This document shows positions 1-7,389 of a DNA stretch of 9,948 nucleotides, in pieces (the first letter of the stretch is position 1; the number at the start of each line of letters is the position of its first letter). The position numbers were made by a program, and so were the translations under genes. Origin of the DNA: an uncultured Ruminococcus sp. GTDB taxonomy: Bacteria > Bacillota > Clostridia > Oscillospirales > Ruminococcaceae. Under the pieces are notes generated by a model that was given only the letters and a program-made list of their open reading frames with translations, was not told the DNA's origin and ran no database searches. Location of the stretch: assembly GCA_946404705.1 (NCBI GenBank), contig CAMJES010000055.1, forward strand, positions 1 through 9,948, in the 5' to 3' direction.

Positions 1-45
1 CCACCGAGATCTACACTCTTTCCCTACACGACGCTCTTCCGATCT
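1..45 (+). other. Illumina sequencing adapter remnant (artefact)
   Basis: These 45 bases match the 3' part of the Illumina P5/TruSeq universal adapter, ending in the familiar GCTCTTCCGATCT just before genomic sequence. They are untrimmed library sequence at a contig end, not part of the organism. Read in the frame of the downstream gene they contain no stop codon and encode HRDLHSFPTRRSSDL, so an automatic gene caller that allows edge-running genes would attach a false N-terminus to MurE. Basis: adapter recognised from general knowledge; the match is read directly from the sequence. Confidence 0.97.
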
Positions 46-46
46 C

Positions 47-2608
47 ATCGGAGTTACCGGAACAAACGGCAAAACCACCATGGCAACGCTTATAAAGGAT
101 ATCCTCACCCAAAACAGACGTAAGGTCGGCTTTGTCGGCACAACGGGCGTTCTTATCTGCGGAAAGCCGTTCGAATCCGATTCTTCAACGCCTACAACTC
201 CCCGTGTTTTTGAGCTTTTCAACATTTTCAACGAAATGATGAATCAAGGCTGTGACACGGTCGTTATGGAGGTTTCCTCGTTCGCACTTGAACAAAACCG
301 CATCGGCCCCGTTATATTTGATATTGCTATCTTTACAAATCTCACACGCGATCATCTCGATTACCATGAAACCATGGAAAACTACTACGAAGCCAAGAAA
401 AAGCTTTTCACCGAGCATTGCAGGGCTGCGATAATCAACATTGACGATGAATATGGAAAACGCCTTTTTGACGAGATAAAGGGAAGCGGCTGCGAGCGCC
501 TTTCCTACGCTGTCCGCGAAGCTGCGGATATCACCTGCGAAAAGATCCGCGCCGAAGGTACTGCAACAAAATTCTGGATAAACGTTCAGCACAAAAGCTT
601 CCCCGTTACGCTCAATATGATAGGGCTTTACAACGTTTCAAACGCTATGGCGGCTATCGTTGCCTGCGTAAAGGCAGGAGTCGGCATAAACAATGCCATT
701 CTCTCGCTTGAACACGCTAAGGGCGTTAGCGGCAGATGCGAAGTTCTCTCCGACAAGCAGGGATTCCTCGTTATAAGGGATTATGCGCACAGTCCCGATG
801 CGCTCAGCAATATGCTTCCTGCTGTAAAGGCGCATACAAAGGGCAGGCTTATCTGTCTGTTCGGCTGCGGCGGCGACCGTGACAGAACAAAGCGTCCGCT
901 TATGGCTGCTGCGGCGGAAAAATACTCCGATCTGCTCATTATAACCTCGGATAACCCCCGAAACGAAGACCCCGACGCTATTATTGACGAGATAATCACA
1001 GGTCTTTCGGGCATAAAGCCTTATATCCGCATTACCGACAGAAAGTTTGCAATAAGGCGCGCTATCGCAATCGCCGAAAAGGGCGATGTTATCGTGCTTG
1101 CGGGAAAAGGACACGAGGACTATCAGATATTAAAGGACAATGTTCACATTCATTTTGACGAAAAAGAGATCGTTGAAGAGATAATGAAAAACTACAAGAA
1201 GCCGCGTTTTAACGAGGCTCTTCACGAAAAGATATCCGTCAACGACATCATCGAATGCACGGGCGGCAAGCCGCAGGGCGTTCACGACCTTAATATGCAG
1301 GTAAATGCAGACGCTATATTCTCCGACACACGCGAAAACATAAAGGGCGGCGTGTTCATTGCGATAAAGGGAGCAAACTTTGACGGCCACGACTTCGCGG
1401 AGCAGGCGGTAAAAAACGGCGCGGTTCTTGCTGTGACAGAACATGCTATCCTGAACGTTCCCTGCATCGTTGTTAAAAGCACTCGCAAAGCACTGCTCGA
1501 TATCGCGCGGTTTTTCCGCATGAATTTTAAACCGATAGTTGTCGGACTGACCGGAAGCGTTGGCAAGACAACAACAAAGGATATGACCGCTCTTGCGCTT
1601 TCCGCTGAACACAGCGTTTTCAAAACGCCTGCAAACCACAACAACGAGATCGGCGTTCCGTTCTCGCTGTTAAAGCTCAATTCAAGCTGCACGGCGGCTG
1701 TCATCGAAATGGGAATGTCCGGCTTCGGCGAGATAGAGCGCCTTTCCAAATGCGTTCACCCGACCGTCTGCCTTATCACGAATATCGGATTTGCACACAT
1801 TGAACAGCTCGGCTCGCAGGAGGGAATTTTGCAGGCAAAGCTGGAGATACTCAAGGGCGCAGACAAAAACGCTCCGCTTATTCTCAACGGCGATGACAAG
1901 CTGCTTTGGGGAATATCCGAAGAATACGGCAGCTACCGCAAAGTCATAACCTACGGAATCGAAAACAAGAACTGCGACTATATCGCAGACGATATCAAGA
2001 CATTCAACGACCGTATCTGCTTCAATGTTTACCACGAGGGTCAGATAATTACGGATGTGACCGTATATACCCCAGGTCAGCACAATATTTACAATGCGCT
2101 TGCCGCAATAACCGTCGCACACACGGTTGGCTGCGACCCTGTTGCCGCTGCGGAGATGCTCAGCGGATATCAGGCAGACTCGTTGCGCCAGAATATCCAA
2201 AAGCGCGGTCAGCAGACGCTTCTTATCGACTGCTACAACGCTTCGCCGACATCAATGAAGGCTGCGCTCGATATGCTTTGCGATATCAAGCCCGAAAACG
2301 GCGGCAGACGCGTTGCCGTTCTCGGCGATATGCTGGAGCTTGGCGAGGATTCCGCAAAATATCACGCCGAGATAGGCGAATATGTCGCACAAAAAGGAAT
2401 AGACCTGCTCGTTTGCTACGGCAAGGAAGCGGAAAACATTGCAAAGCGCGCCGATGAGCTTGGCTATCATGCAGGCTGGTCGACCGAAAAATCAAAGGTA
2501 CTCAACTTCCTGAAGTTCAAGCTTCGCCCCGGCGATGTTGTACTTTTCAAGGCGAGCCGCGGAGTTCACCTTGAAGAAATAATTGACGAATTCTATAAGA
2601 ACTGCTAA
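47..2608 (+). CDS. murE-murF: Fused MurE-MurF peptidoglycan ligase, 5'-partial
   Basis: One uninterrupted frame carries two cytoplasmic Mur ligases. The MurE part adds meso-diaminopimelate to UDP-MurNAc-L-Ala-D-Glu; the MurF part then adds D-Ala-D-Ala. MurE features: ATP loop GTNGKTT at nt 59-79, the AK motif with the presumed carbamylated Lys (residue 106, counting the ATG at 80 as 1), DNPR at 291-294 (the meso-DAP type signature) and GKGHEDYQ at 342-349. MurF starts near residue 384 and has P-loop GSVGKTTTK (492-500), NHNNEIG, YNASPTSMKAAL and VLGDMLELG. It is about 459 residues, a normal full MurF length. A linker of some 12-15 residues joins the domains. About 100-110 N-terminal MurE residues are missing at the contig edge. 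The ATG at 80 lies just after the P-loop, so it is not the start. An internal ATG at 1184 could in principle start MurF alone, with only a weak GAAGAG upstream. mraY follows after 18 nt. Confidence 0.95.
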   Translation: MGVTGTNGKTTMATLIKDILTQNRRKVGFVGTTGVLICGKPFESDSSTPTTPRVFELFNIFNEMMNQGCDTVVMEVSSFALEQNRIGPVIFDIAIFTNLTRDHLDYHETMENYYEAKKKLFTEHCRAAIINIDDEYGKRLFDEIKGSGCERLSYAVREAADITCEKIRAEGTATKFWINVQHKSFPVTLNMIGLYNVSNAMAAIVACVKAGVGINNAILSLEHAKGVSGRCEVLSDKQGFLVIRDYAHSPDALSNMLPAVKAHTKGRLICLFGCGGDRDRTKRPLMAAAAEKYSDLLIITSDNPRNEDPDAIIDEIITGLSGIKPYIRITDRKFAIRRAIAIAEKGDVIVLAGKGHEDYQILKDNVHIHFDEKEIVEEIMKNYKKPRFNEALHEKISVNDIIECTGGKPQGVHDLNMQVNADAIFSDTRENIKGGVFIAIKGANFDGHDFAEQAVKNGAVLAVTEHAILNVPCIVVKSTRKALLDIARFFRMNFKPIVVGLTGSVGKTTTKDMTALALSAEHSVFKTPANHNNEIGVPFSLLKLNSSCTAAVIEMGMSGFGEIERLSKCVHPTVCLITNIGFAHIEQLGSQEGILQAKLEILKGADKNAPLILNGDDKLLWGISEEYGSYRKVITYGIENKNCDYIADDIKTFNDRICFNVYHEGQIITDVTVYTPGQHNIYNALAAITVAHTVGCDPVAAAEMLSGYQADSLRQNIQKRGQQTLLIDCYNASPTSMKAALDMLCDIKPENGGRRVAVLGDMLELGEDSAKYHAEIGEYVAQKGIDLLVCYGKEAENIAKRADELGYHAGWSTEKSKVLNFLKFKLRPGDVVLFKASRGVHLEEIIDEFYKNC

Positions 2609-2626
2609 AAAAAGGAGAGCGCAGGT

Positions 2627-3634
2627 ATGCCGTTCTGGATAAACTTGATCGTTGCACTTACCGCTTTTGCGGTTTCAGCTGTTATGGGTAAATTTCTCAT
2701 TCCGCTGCTTAAAAAAATTCATTTTGGTCAAACTATATATGACAAAGGCCCTTCTTGGCACAAGGATAAGCAGGGAACGCCTATCATGGGCGGATTTATG
2801 TTCATATTAGGCTCGGCTGTCGCCATAACAATAGGATATTCGCTTTATCATTTCAGAACGGCTGACGTTACGCTTCCCGACAACACCGGATTTTACCGTC
2901 TGCTTGCAGGATATATCTTCGCGCTTCTCAATATGCTCATCGGCTTTGCCGACGACTATATCAAGGCTGTAAAAAAACAGAACCTCGGACTTAAACCGAA
3001 GCAGAAAATGGTGATGCAGTTCATTTTTTCGGCTGCGTTCCTTTATGTTCTGTATATTCTCGGTGATACAAAAACAACGCTCAACTTCTACTGGGCGGAG
3101 CTTGATATCGGCTGGCTTTACTATCCGTTCATGCTGCTTGTGATAGTTTTCCTCACGAACGCGGTAAACCTCACGGACGGCATTGACGGACTCTGCGGCT
3201 CGGTAACGGTCGTTTCTATGCTCTCGTTCGTAACGCTCTGCTCTTCAGTGGGGGTATGGGAATATTCTATATTTGCAATGGCTGTTGCAGGAGGGTGTCT
3301 TGGCTTCCTTGTATGGAACCTCCACCCTGCAAAGGTGTTTATGGGTGACACAGGCTCGATGTTCCTCGGCGGCGCAGTCGTTGCGGTAGGACTTGTGACA
3401 AGACAGCATCTTCTGCTTGCGGTAATTGCGATAGTTTATATCTGCGAGGCTCTCTCGGTCGTTATTCAGGTCACTTATTTCAAGCTTACAAAAGGAAAGC
3501 GCCTTTTCAAGATGTCGCCTATACATCATCATTTTGAGCTGTGCGGCTTTAACGAATACAAAATTGTGATAACCTTCTCTGCGGTCGGACTTATCGCAGG
3601 AGTTATTGCTAATCTTATATACAATCTCTGCTGA
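2627..3634 (+). CDS. mraY: Phospho-MurNAc-pentapeptide transferase MraY
   Basis: Integral membrane enzyme that transfers phospho-MurNAc-pentapeptide from UDP to undecaprenyl phosphate, making lipid I on the inner face of the membrane. It has 335 residues, slightly shorter than the E. coli enzyme, and is strongly hydrophobic with many transmembrane helices. Family motifs are all present: the Mg-binding DD pair at 109-110 (ADDYIK), NLTDGIDGL from 181 with the catalytic-region Asp, MGDTGS with D241, and the histidine cluster PIHHHFE at 298-304. The start at 2627 is supported by AGGAG at 2613-2617 with 9-nt spacing. It lies 18 nt after the murE-murF stop and 14 nt before ftsW, so it is almost certainly co-transcribed. 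murD, often found directly after mraY in other bacteria, is absent here. Confidence 0.97.
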   Translation: MPFWINLIVALTAFAVSAVMGKFLIPLLKKIHFGQTIYDKGPSWHKDKQGTPIMGGFMFILGSAVAITIGYSLYHFRTADVTLPDNTGFYRLLAGYIFALLNMLIGFADDYIKAVKKQNLGLKPKQKMVMQFIFSAAFLYVLYILGDTKTTLNFYWAELDIGWLYYPFMLLVIVFLTNAVNLTDGIDGLCGSVTVVSMLSFVTLCSSVGVWEYSIFAMAVAGGCLGFLVWNLHPAKVFMGDTGSMFLGGAVVAVGLVTRQHLLLAVIAIVYICEALSVVIQVTYFKLTKGKRLFKMSPIHHHFELCGFNEYKIVITFSAVGLIAGVIANLIYNLC

Positions 3635-3648
3635 CGGGAGGAAAACCA

Positions 3649-4881
3649 ATGGCAACAGCATCCGGATCCGCTCCGAGAAGAAAACTAAACAGCGCCGACC
3701 GCCGCAAGGAAATGACTCCCGAGGGCGTTTCACGGGGTTACTCCGAAAAACCGATATCGGGGCCAATAGATTATCCGTTCCTGATAATTCTTGTTACCCT
3801 GCTTGCGCTCGGAATCATAATGATGTTTTCTGCAAGCTATGCTTGGGCGATATCGGAGGGCTTTGACGGCACATACTACGCAAAAAAACAGATCGCAATG
3901 GCGGCTGCCGGAATAATCGGAATGCTTATCGTTGCACATTTCGATTATCATATCCTGCGCAAGCCTATCATAGTTTTCGGCATTTTCGGCGTTGCTGCGG
4001 TGCTTATGCTGCTCTGCCGCTTCGGGCCTTTTGCCGATCCGCATCACCTTTCCTACCGCTGGGTCAAGCTCGGGCCTCTGCCTTCGTTCCAACCGTCCGA
4101 GATAATGAAATTTGCGGTCATAGTGCTTTTTTCCTATCTTATATCCATTAACCAGTCAAGGCTCAAATATGCAAAATACGGCATTATGCCTTTTATGATA
4201 TGCCTTTTGTTTGTTGTCGGACTTATGGCTATACAGCCGCATATTTCGGGAACGATAATTATCTGTGCTATCGGCATAATAATGATGTTCATCGGCGGAA
4301 CGAACGTCAAGCATCTTATTGCCTTAGGCATAATCGGCGTAACTTGTCTGGTTCTGCTTGTTCTTTTGCTTTCTATGAAATTCGGATTTACCTATTTTGA
4401 GGACAGAATGATATCATGGCTCGATCCGTTCAACGAAAACGCTCCTGCGGAAACGTGGCAGACGAAAAACTCGCTTATTGCTATCGGTTCGGGAGGAATG
4501 TTCGGACTTGGCTTCGGTAATTCACGACAGAAATTCCTCTATCTCCCCGAAGCGAAGAACGACTTCGTTTTTGCGGTCGTATGCGAGGAACTCGGCTTCT
4601 TCGGAGCTATCGTTGTTATCGTGCTTTTCCTGCTTTTTATCGGAAGAGGCTTCTTTATCGCATCGAGAGCAGCCGATAAATTCGGTATGATGCTCTGCAC
4701 GGGACTTACTGTTCAGATAGGCATACAAGCCCTGCTCAACATTGCCGTTGTCACAAATACGATACCCAACACAGGCGTATCATTGCCGTTTTTCAGCTAC
4801 GGAGGAACCGCTCTTATCATGCAGCTTTTGCAGATGGGCGTAATTCTCAGCGTTTCACGCTATATAACATCGAACGAATAG
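3649..4881 (+). CDS. ftsW: Division-specific peptidoglycan polymerase FtsW (SEDS family)
   Basis: SEDS-family glycosyltransferase that polymerises lipid II into septal glycan strands, working with a class B penicillin-binding protein and activated through FtsQ/DivIB and its partners. The 410-residue protein has a polar, basic N-terminal cytoplasmic segment of about 40 residues, then about ten hydrophobic segments, the first near 43-63. SEDS signatures visible are RWVKLGPLPSFQPSEIMKFA, QPHISGT, PEAKNDFVFAVVCEELG and NTGVSLPFFSYGGTAL. D305 in the KNDF motif aligns with the Asp thought to be catalytic in FtsW/RodA (E. coli FtsW D297). FtsW rather than RodA is favoured by the position between mraY and murG. 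GGGAGG at 3636-3641 sits 7 nt before the ATG; a later Met at residue 22 is a weaker start. The stop codon overlaps the murG ribosome binding site. Confidence 0.94.
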   Translation: MATASGSAPRRKLNSADRRKEMTPEGVSRGYSEKPISGPIDYPFLIILVTLLALGIIMMFSASYAWAISEGFDGTYYAKKQIAMAAAGIIGMLIVAHFDYHILRKPIIVFGIFGVAAVLMLLCRFGPFADPHHLSYRWVKLGPLPSFQPSEIMKFAVIVLFSYLISINQSRLKYAKYGIMPFMICLLFVVGLMAIQPHISGTIIICAIGIIMMFIGGTNVKHLIALGIIGVTCLVLLVLLLSMKFGFTYFEDRMISWLDPFNENAPAETWQTKNSLIAIGSGGMFGLGFGNSRQKFLYLPEAKNDFVFAVVCEELGFFGAIVVIVLFLLFIGRGFFIASRAADKFGMMLCTGLTVQIGIQALLNIAVVTNTIPNTGVSLPFFSYGGTALIMQLLQMGVILSVSRYITSNE

Positions 4882-4893
4882 GAGTGAAAATAA

Positions 4894-6021
4894 ATGAAAG
4901 TTATTCTTGCAGGCGGCGGAACGGCAGGTCACATCAACCCTGCGCTTGCGATCGCTTCTATCATAACCGAGCATTATCCCGATACGGAGTTTCTCTATGT
5001 CGGAACGCCTAACGGAATGGAATCGCGGCTTGTTCCGAAAGCAGGCTTCAACTATGCTCCGATGAAGGTCAGCGGCTTCCAGCGCAAGCTTACGCTTAAA
5101 AACATCGCACGAAACATCAGAACTGTCGCTTATCTTTCCACGGCAGGACACCGTGCAAAGCAGATAATAAACGAATTCAAGCCCGACCTTGTTATCGGAA
5201 CGGGCGGTTATGTCAGCGGCCCTATTGTGCTTAAAGCTGCCGAAATGGGCATCAAGACCGCTATACACGAGCAGAACGCTTTCCCCGGAATGACAACGAA
5301 AATGCTATCCAAAAAGGTCGACCTTGTGATGCTCACCGTTCCCGAAGCTATGGATTATCTTGAAAAGGATATCCCCTACACAGTCACGGGTCTTCCCGTG
5401 CGCAAGGGCTTTTCCGCAATGACAAGAGAAGCTGCAAGGCATGAGCTTGGTATTCCCGAGGGTGATATCTGCGTTCTCTCAACGGGCGGAAGCCTCGGCG
5501 CAGGCAGGATAAACGAAACCGTTGCCGAGCTTATGGAATGGGAAACGAAGAACAACATTCCCATAACGCATATACACAGCTACGGCGGAATGGGAAGAGA
5601 AACATTCCTCCCCGACCTTAAAGCAAGGGGCGTTGACTATGAAAATAATTCGCGTATCCGTCCCAAGGAATACATTGACAATATGCCCGTTTGCATGGCT
5701 GCGGCAGACCTTGTGATAAGCCGTTCGGGCGCAAACGCTCTTTCCGAGCTTGAAGCAATGGGCAGAGCTTCGATACTTATCCCCTCGCCGAACGTTGCGG
5801 GAAATCATCAGTATCACAACGCAATGGTTCTCGGCAAGGCAGGTGCGGCTATCGTTATCGAGGAAAAAAATCTTAACGGACAGGTTCTTATCGACAACGT
5901 CAGCGACCTTTACCGTGACAAGGAGCGCTTGAACCGCTTTGCACAGCGCGCTGCTTCACTTTATGTTCCCGACACTCCCGACAGAGTTTTCAAGGCTCTT
6001 GACGAACTTATAAAAAAATAA
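4894..6021 (+). CDS. murG: Lipid II synthase MurG (GlcNAc transferase)
   Basis: Peripheral membrane glycosyltransferase (GT28 family, GT-B fold) that adds GlcNAc from UDP-GlcNAc to lipid I, giving lipid II for FtsW and the PBPs. It is 375 residues, close to family length. The N-terminal domain begins with the glycine-rich loop GGGTAGHINP (residues 7-16), and a second loop GTGGYVSGP lies in the same domain. The C-terminal nucleotide-sugar domain has STGGSLGAGRINE, SRSGANALSELEAMG from 276 and the NHQYHNA segment from 304. These correspond to conserved UDP-GlcNAc-binding regions of E. coli MurG. AGGAG at 4880-4884 overlaps the ftsW stop codon and lies 9 nt before the ATG, implying tight translational coupling. 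It appears to be the last gene of the upstream operon segment, as an 88-nt gap with a candidate promoter follows. Confidence 0.97.
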   Translation: MKVILAGGGTAGHINPALAIASIITEHYPDTEFLYVGTPNGMESRLVPKAGFNYAPMKVSGFQRKLTLKNIARNIRTVAYLSTAGHRAKQIINEFKPDLVIGTGGYVSGPIVLKAAEMGIKTAIHEQNAFPGMTTKMLSKKVDLVMLTVPEAMDYLEKDIPYTVTGLPVRKGFSAMTREAARHELGIPEGDICVLSTGGSLGAGRINETVAELMEWETKNNIPITHIHSYGGMGRETFLPDLKARGVDYENNSRIRPKEYIDNMPVCMAAADLVISRSGANALSELEAMGRASILIPSPNVAGNHQYHNAMVLGKAGAAIVIEEKNLNGQVLIDNVSDLYRDKERLNRFAQRAASLYVPDTPDRVFKALDELIKK

Positions 6022-6051
6022 GGAGTTTAATTCAACTCGGATTTAAACTTT

Positions 6052-6080
6052 TTAACAGTTTTTCCTTTTTTGCATAATAT
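6052..6080 (+). promoter_or_regulatory. Candidate sigma-A promoter for murA-ftsQ
   Basis: In the 88-nt gap between murG and murA, TTAACA (6052-6057, 5 of 6 to the -35 consensus) is separated by exactly 17 nt from TAATAT (6075-6080, 4 of 6 to the -10 consensus). CATAAT at 6073-6078 is a closer -10 match but with only 15-nt spacing. The start point would fall around 6086-6090, just upstream of the murA AGGAG at 6098-6102. The region is AT-rich, so chance matches are likely. This is an inference from motif and spacing. Confidence 0.42.
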
Positions 6081-6109
6081 AAACCAAAAAGCAGAAAAGG
6101 AGAAGTGTT

Positions 6110-7366
6110 ATGCAGAAGCTTATCATAAACGGAGGAAACCGACTGAACGGAGAGATAACCGTTCAAGGCGCCAAAAACGCCGTCCTGCCGATACTTGCCG
6201 CATCAATTCTCTGCAAGGGCGATATCATGCTGCATAACTGCCCCCGTCTTTCGGACTTGTATTCGGCGATGCGGATACTTTCCTCGCTCGGCTGCAGCGC
6301 AGGCTTTGATGGCGGCTCCACACTTTGCGTTAACACGGACGGATTATCGTCCTGTGATATACCCGACAGGCTTATGCGTGAAATGCGCTCTTCGATATTC
6401 TTCCTCGGCGCGCTCGTCGGAAGAACGGGCGACTGCAGGATATCTCTCCCCGGCGGCTGCGATATAGGTCAGCGGCCAATTGACATACATATAAGCGCCC
6501 TGCGGAAAATGGGCGTTACCGTTACCGAACAGCACGGTGAGATCGAATGCCGCTGCGAAAAAAAGCTCAAAGGGGCAAAGATATCGCTGTCGTTTCCCTC
6601 TGTCGGCGCAACGGAGAATATTATCCTTGCGGCTGTGCTTGCCGAGGGCAGGACGGAGATAACAAACGCTGCCCGTGAGCCTGAAATTATCTGGCTTGCC
6701 GATTTTCTCAACCTCTGCGGAGCGGATATCAAGGGTGCAGGCGGCGGAACGATAACCATAAACGGAAAAAAAGAGCTTCACGGCTGCGAATTCACAATAA
6801 TGCCCGACAGAATTGCGGCTGCGACCTATCTTGCCTGCACAGCCTGCACAGGCGGCGAGATAATACTGAAAGAATGCAATCCGCGGCACCTTGATTCGGT
6901 GCTTTCGGTATTTGAACAGCTCGGATGCAATGTCGGCTGCACGGAAAATATGATATGCTTCGGCGCAAAATATCCGCTGCATTCAATTGATATAATAAGG
7001 ACGATGGTCTACCCCGGATTTCCCACCGACTGTCAAGCGTTCGTGATGTCTGCGGCGTGTATTGCGCAGGGAACTACCGTTTTTGTTGAGAATATATTTG
7101 AAAACCGCTACCGCCACGCGGAAGAGCTGCGCAGAATGGGCGCAAATATCCGCGCGGAAGGGAAAGTCGCCGTTGTAGAGGGCGTAAAAAAGCTTTACGG
7201 CGCAAAGGTTTCCGCTCCCGATCTTCGCGGCGGCGCAGGTCTTGTTGCTGCGGCGCTTTGTGCCGAGGGAACGACCGAGATCTCGGGGCTGAACTATATT
7301 GACCGCGGTTATGAGGAGATAGAAAACGTACTGGCAAGCGTGGGTGCGGATATTAAAAGGATATAA
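6110..7366 (+). CDS. murA: UDP-GlcNAc 1-carboxyvinyltransferase MurA
   Basis: Cytoplasmic enzyme for the first committed peptidoglycan step: it transfers enolpyruvate from PEP to UDP-GlcNAc. It is 418 residues, normal for the family, with the two-domain EPSP synthase-like fold expected. Visible active-site features are K22 in GAKNA, the catalytic Cys117 in PGGCDIGQRP, D307 in PGFPTDCQA and R373 in DLRGGAG. Because the Cys that fosfomycin alkylates is present rather than replaced by Asp, the enzyme is predicted to be fosfomycin-sensitive. AGGAG at 6098-6102 precedes the ATG by 7 nt. Many Firmicutes carry two MurA paralogues; this is the copy in the division cluster, and whether a second exists cannot be seen here. 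A promoter candidate lies just upstream, and ftsQ follows after 23 nt. Confidence 0.96.
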   Translation: MQKLIINGGNRLNGEITVQGAKNAVLPILAASILCKGDIMLHNCPRLSDLYSAMRILSSLGCSAGFDGGSTLCVNTDGLSSCDIPDRLMREMRSSIFFLGALVGRTGDCRISLPGGCDIGQRPIDIHISALRKMGVTVTEQHGEIECRCEKKLKGAKISLSFPSVGATENIILAAVLAEGRTEITNAAREPEIIWLADFLNLCGADIKGAGGGTITINGKKELHGCEFTIMPDRIAAATYLACTACTGGEIILKECNPRHLDSVLSVFEQLGCNVGCTENMICFGAKYPLHSIDIIRTMVYPGFPTDCQAFVMSAACIAQGTTVFVENIFENRYRHAEELRRMGANIRAEGKVAVVEGVKKLYGAKVSAPDLRGGAGLVAAALCAEGTTEISGLNYIDRGYEEIENVLASVGADIKRI

Positions 7367-7377
7367 AATAAAAAGAG

Positions 7378-7383
7378 AGGAGG
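7378..7383 (+). promoter_or_regulatory. Ribosome binding site deciding the ftsQ start
   Basis: A perfect AGGAGG directly abuts the ATG at 7384, leaving no spacing, which is too close for initiation. The in-frame TTG at 7390 lies 6 nt downstream of the motif, an ideal distance. The sequence therefore favours the TTG as the real start, shortening the protein by two residues. Confidence 0.75.
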
Positions 7384-7389
7384 ATGTTC

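Noticed and set aside
638..1114. Minus-strand open frame of 158 codons
   Set aside because: It lies wholly opposite the conserved MurE coding sequence, has no recognisable domain, and is a codon-bias shadow.
1906..2457. Plus-strand alternative frame of 183 codons inside murF
   Set aside because: Arg-rich out-of-frame shadow overlapping the clear MurF motifs; no domain is visible.
80..2608. Reading murE-murF as a complete gene starting at the ATG at 80
   Set aside because: The codons upstream (47-79) encode the IGVTGTNGKTT ATP-binding loop in the same frame, so the ATG is an internal Met and the gene is 5'-truncated at the adapter.
6021..6056. Possible terminator after murG (AGTTTAA pairing with TTAAACT, then T-rich)
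   Set aside because: The stem has a single G-C pair and a 12-nt loop, so it is too weak to call as an intrinsic terminator.
6344..6982. Minus-strand open frame of 212 codons
   Set aside because: It is antisense to well-conserved murA; its length is explained by codon composition on the other strand and its residues resemble no family I know.
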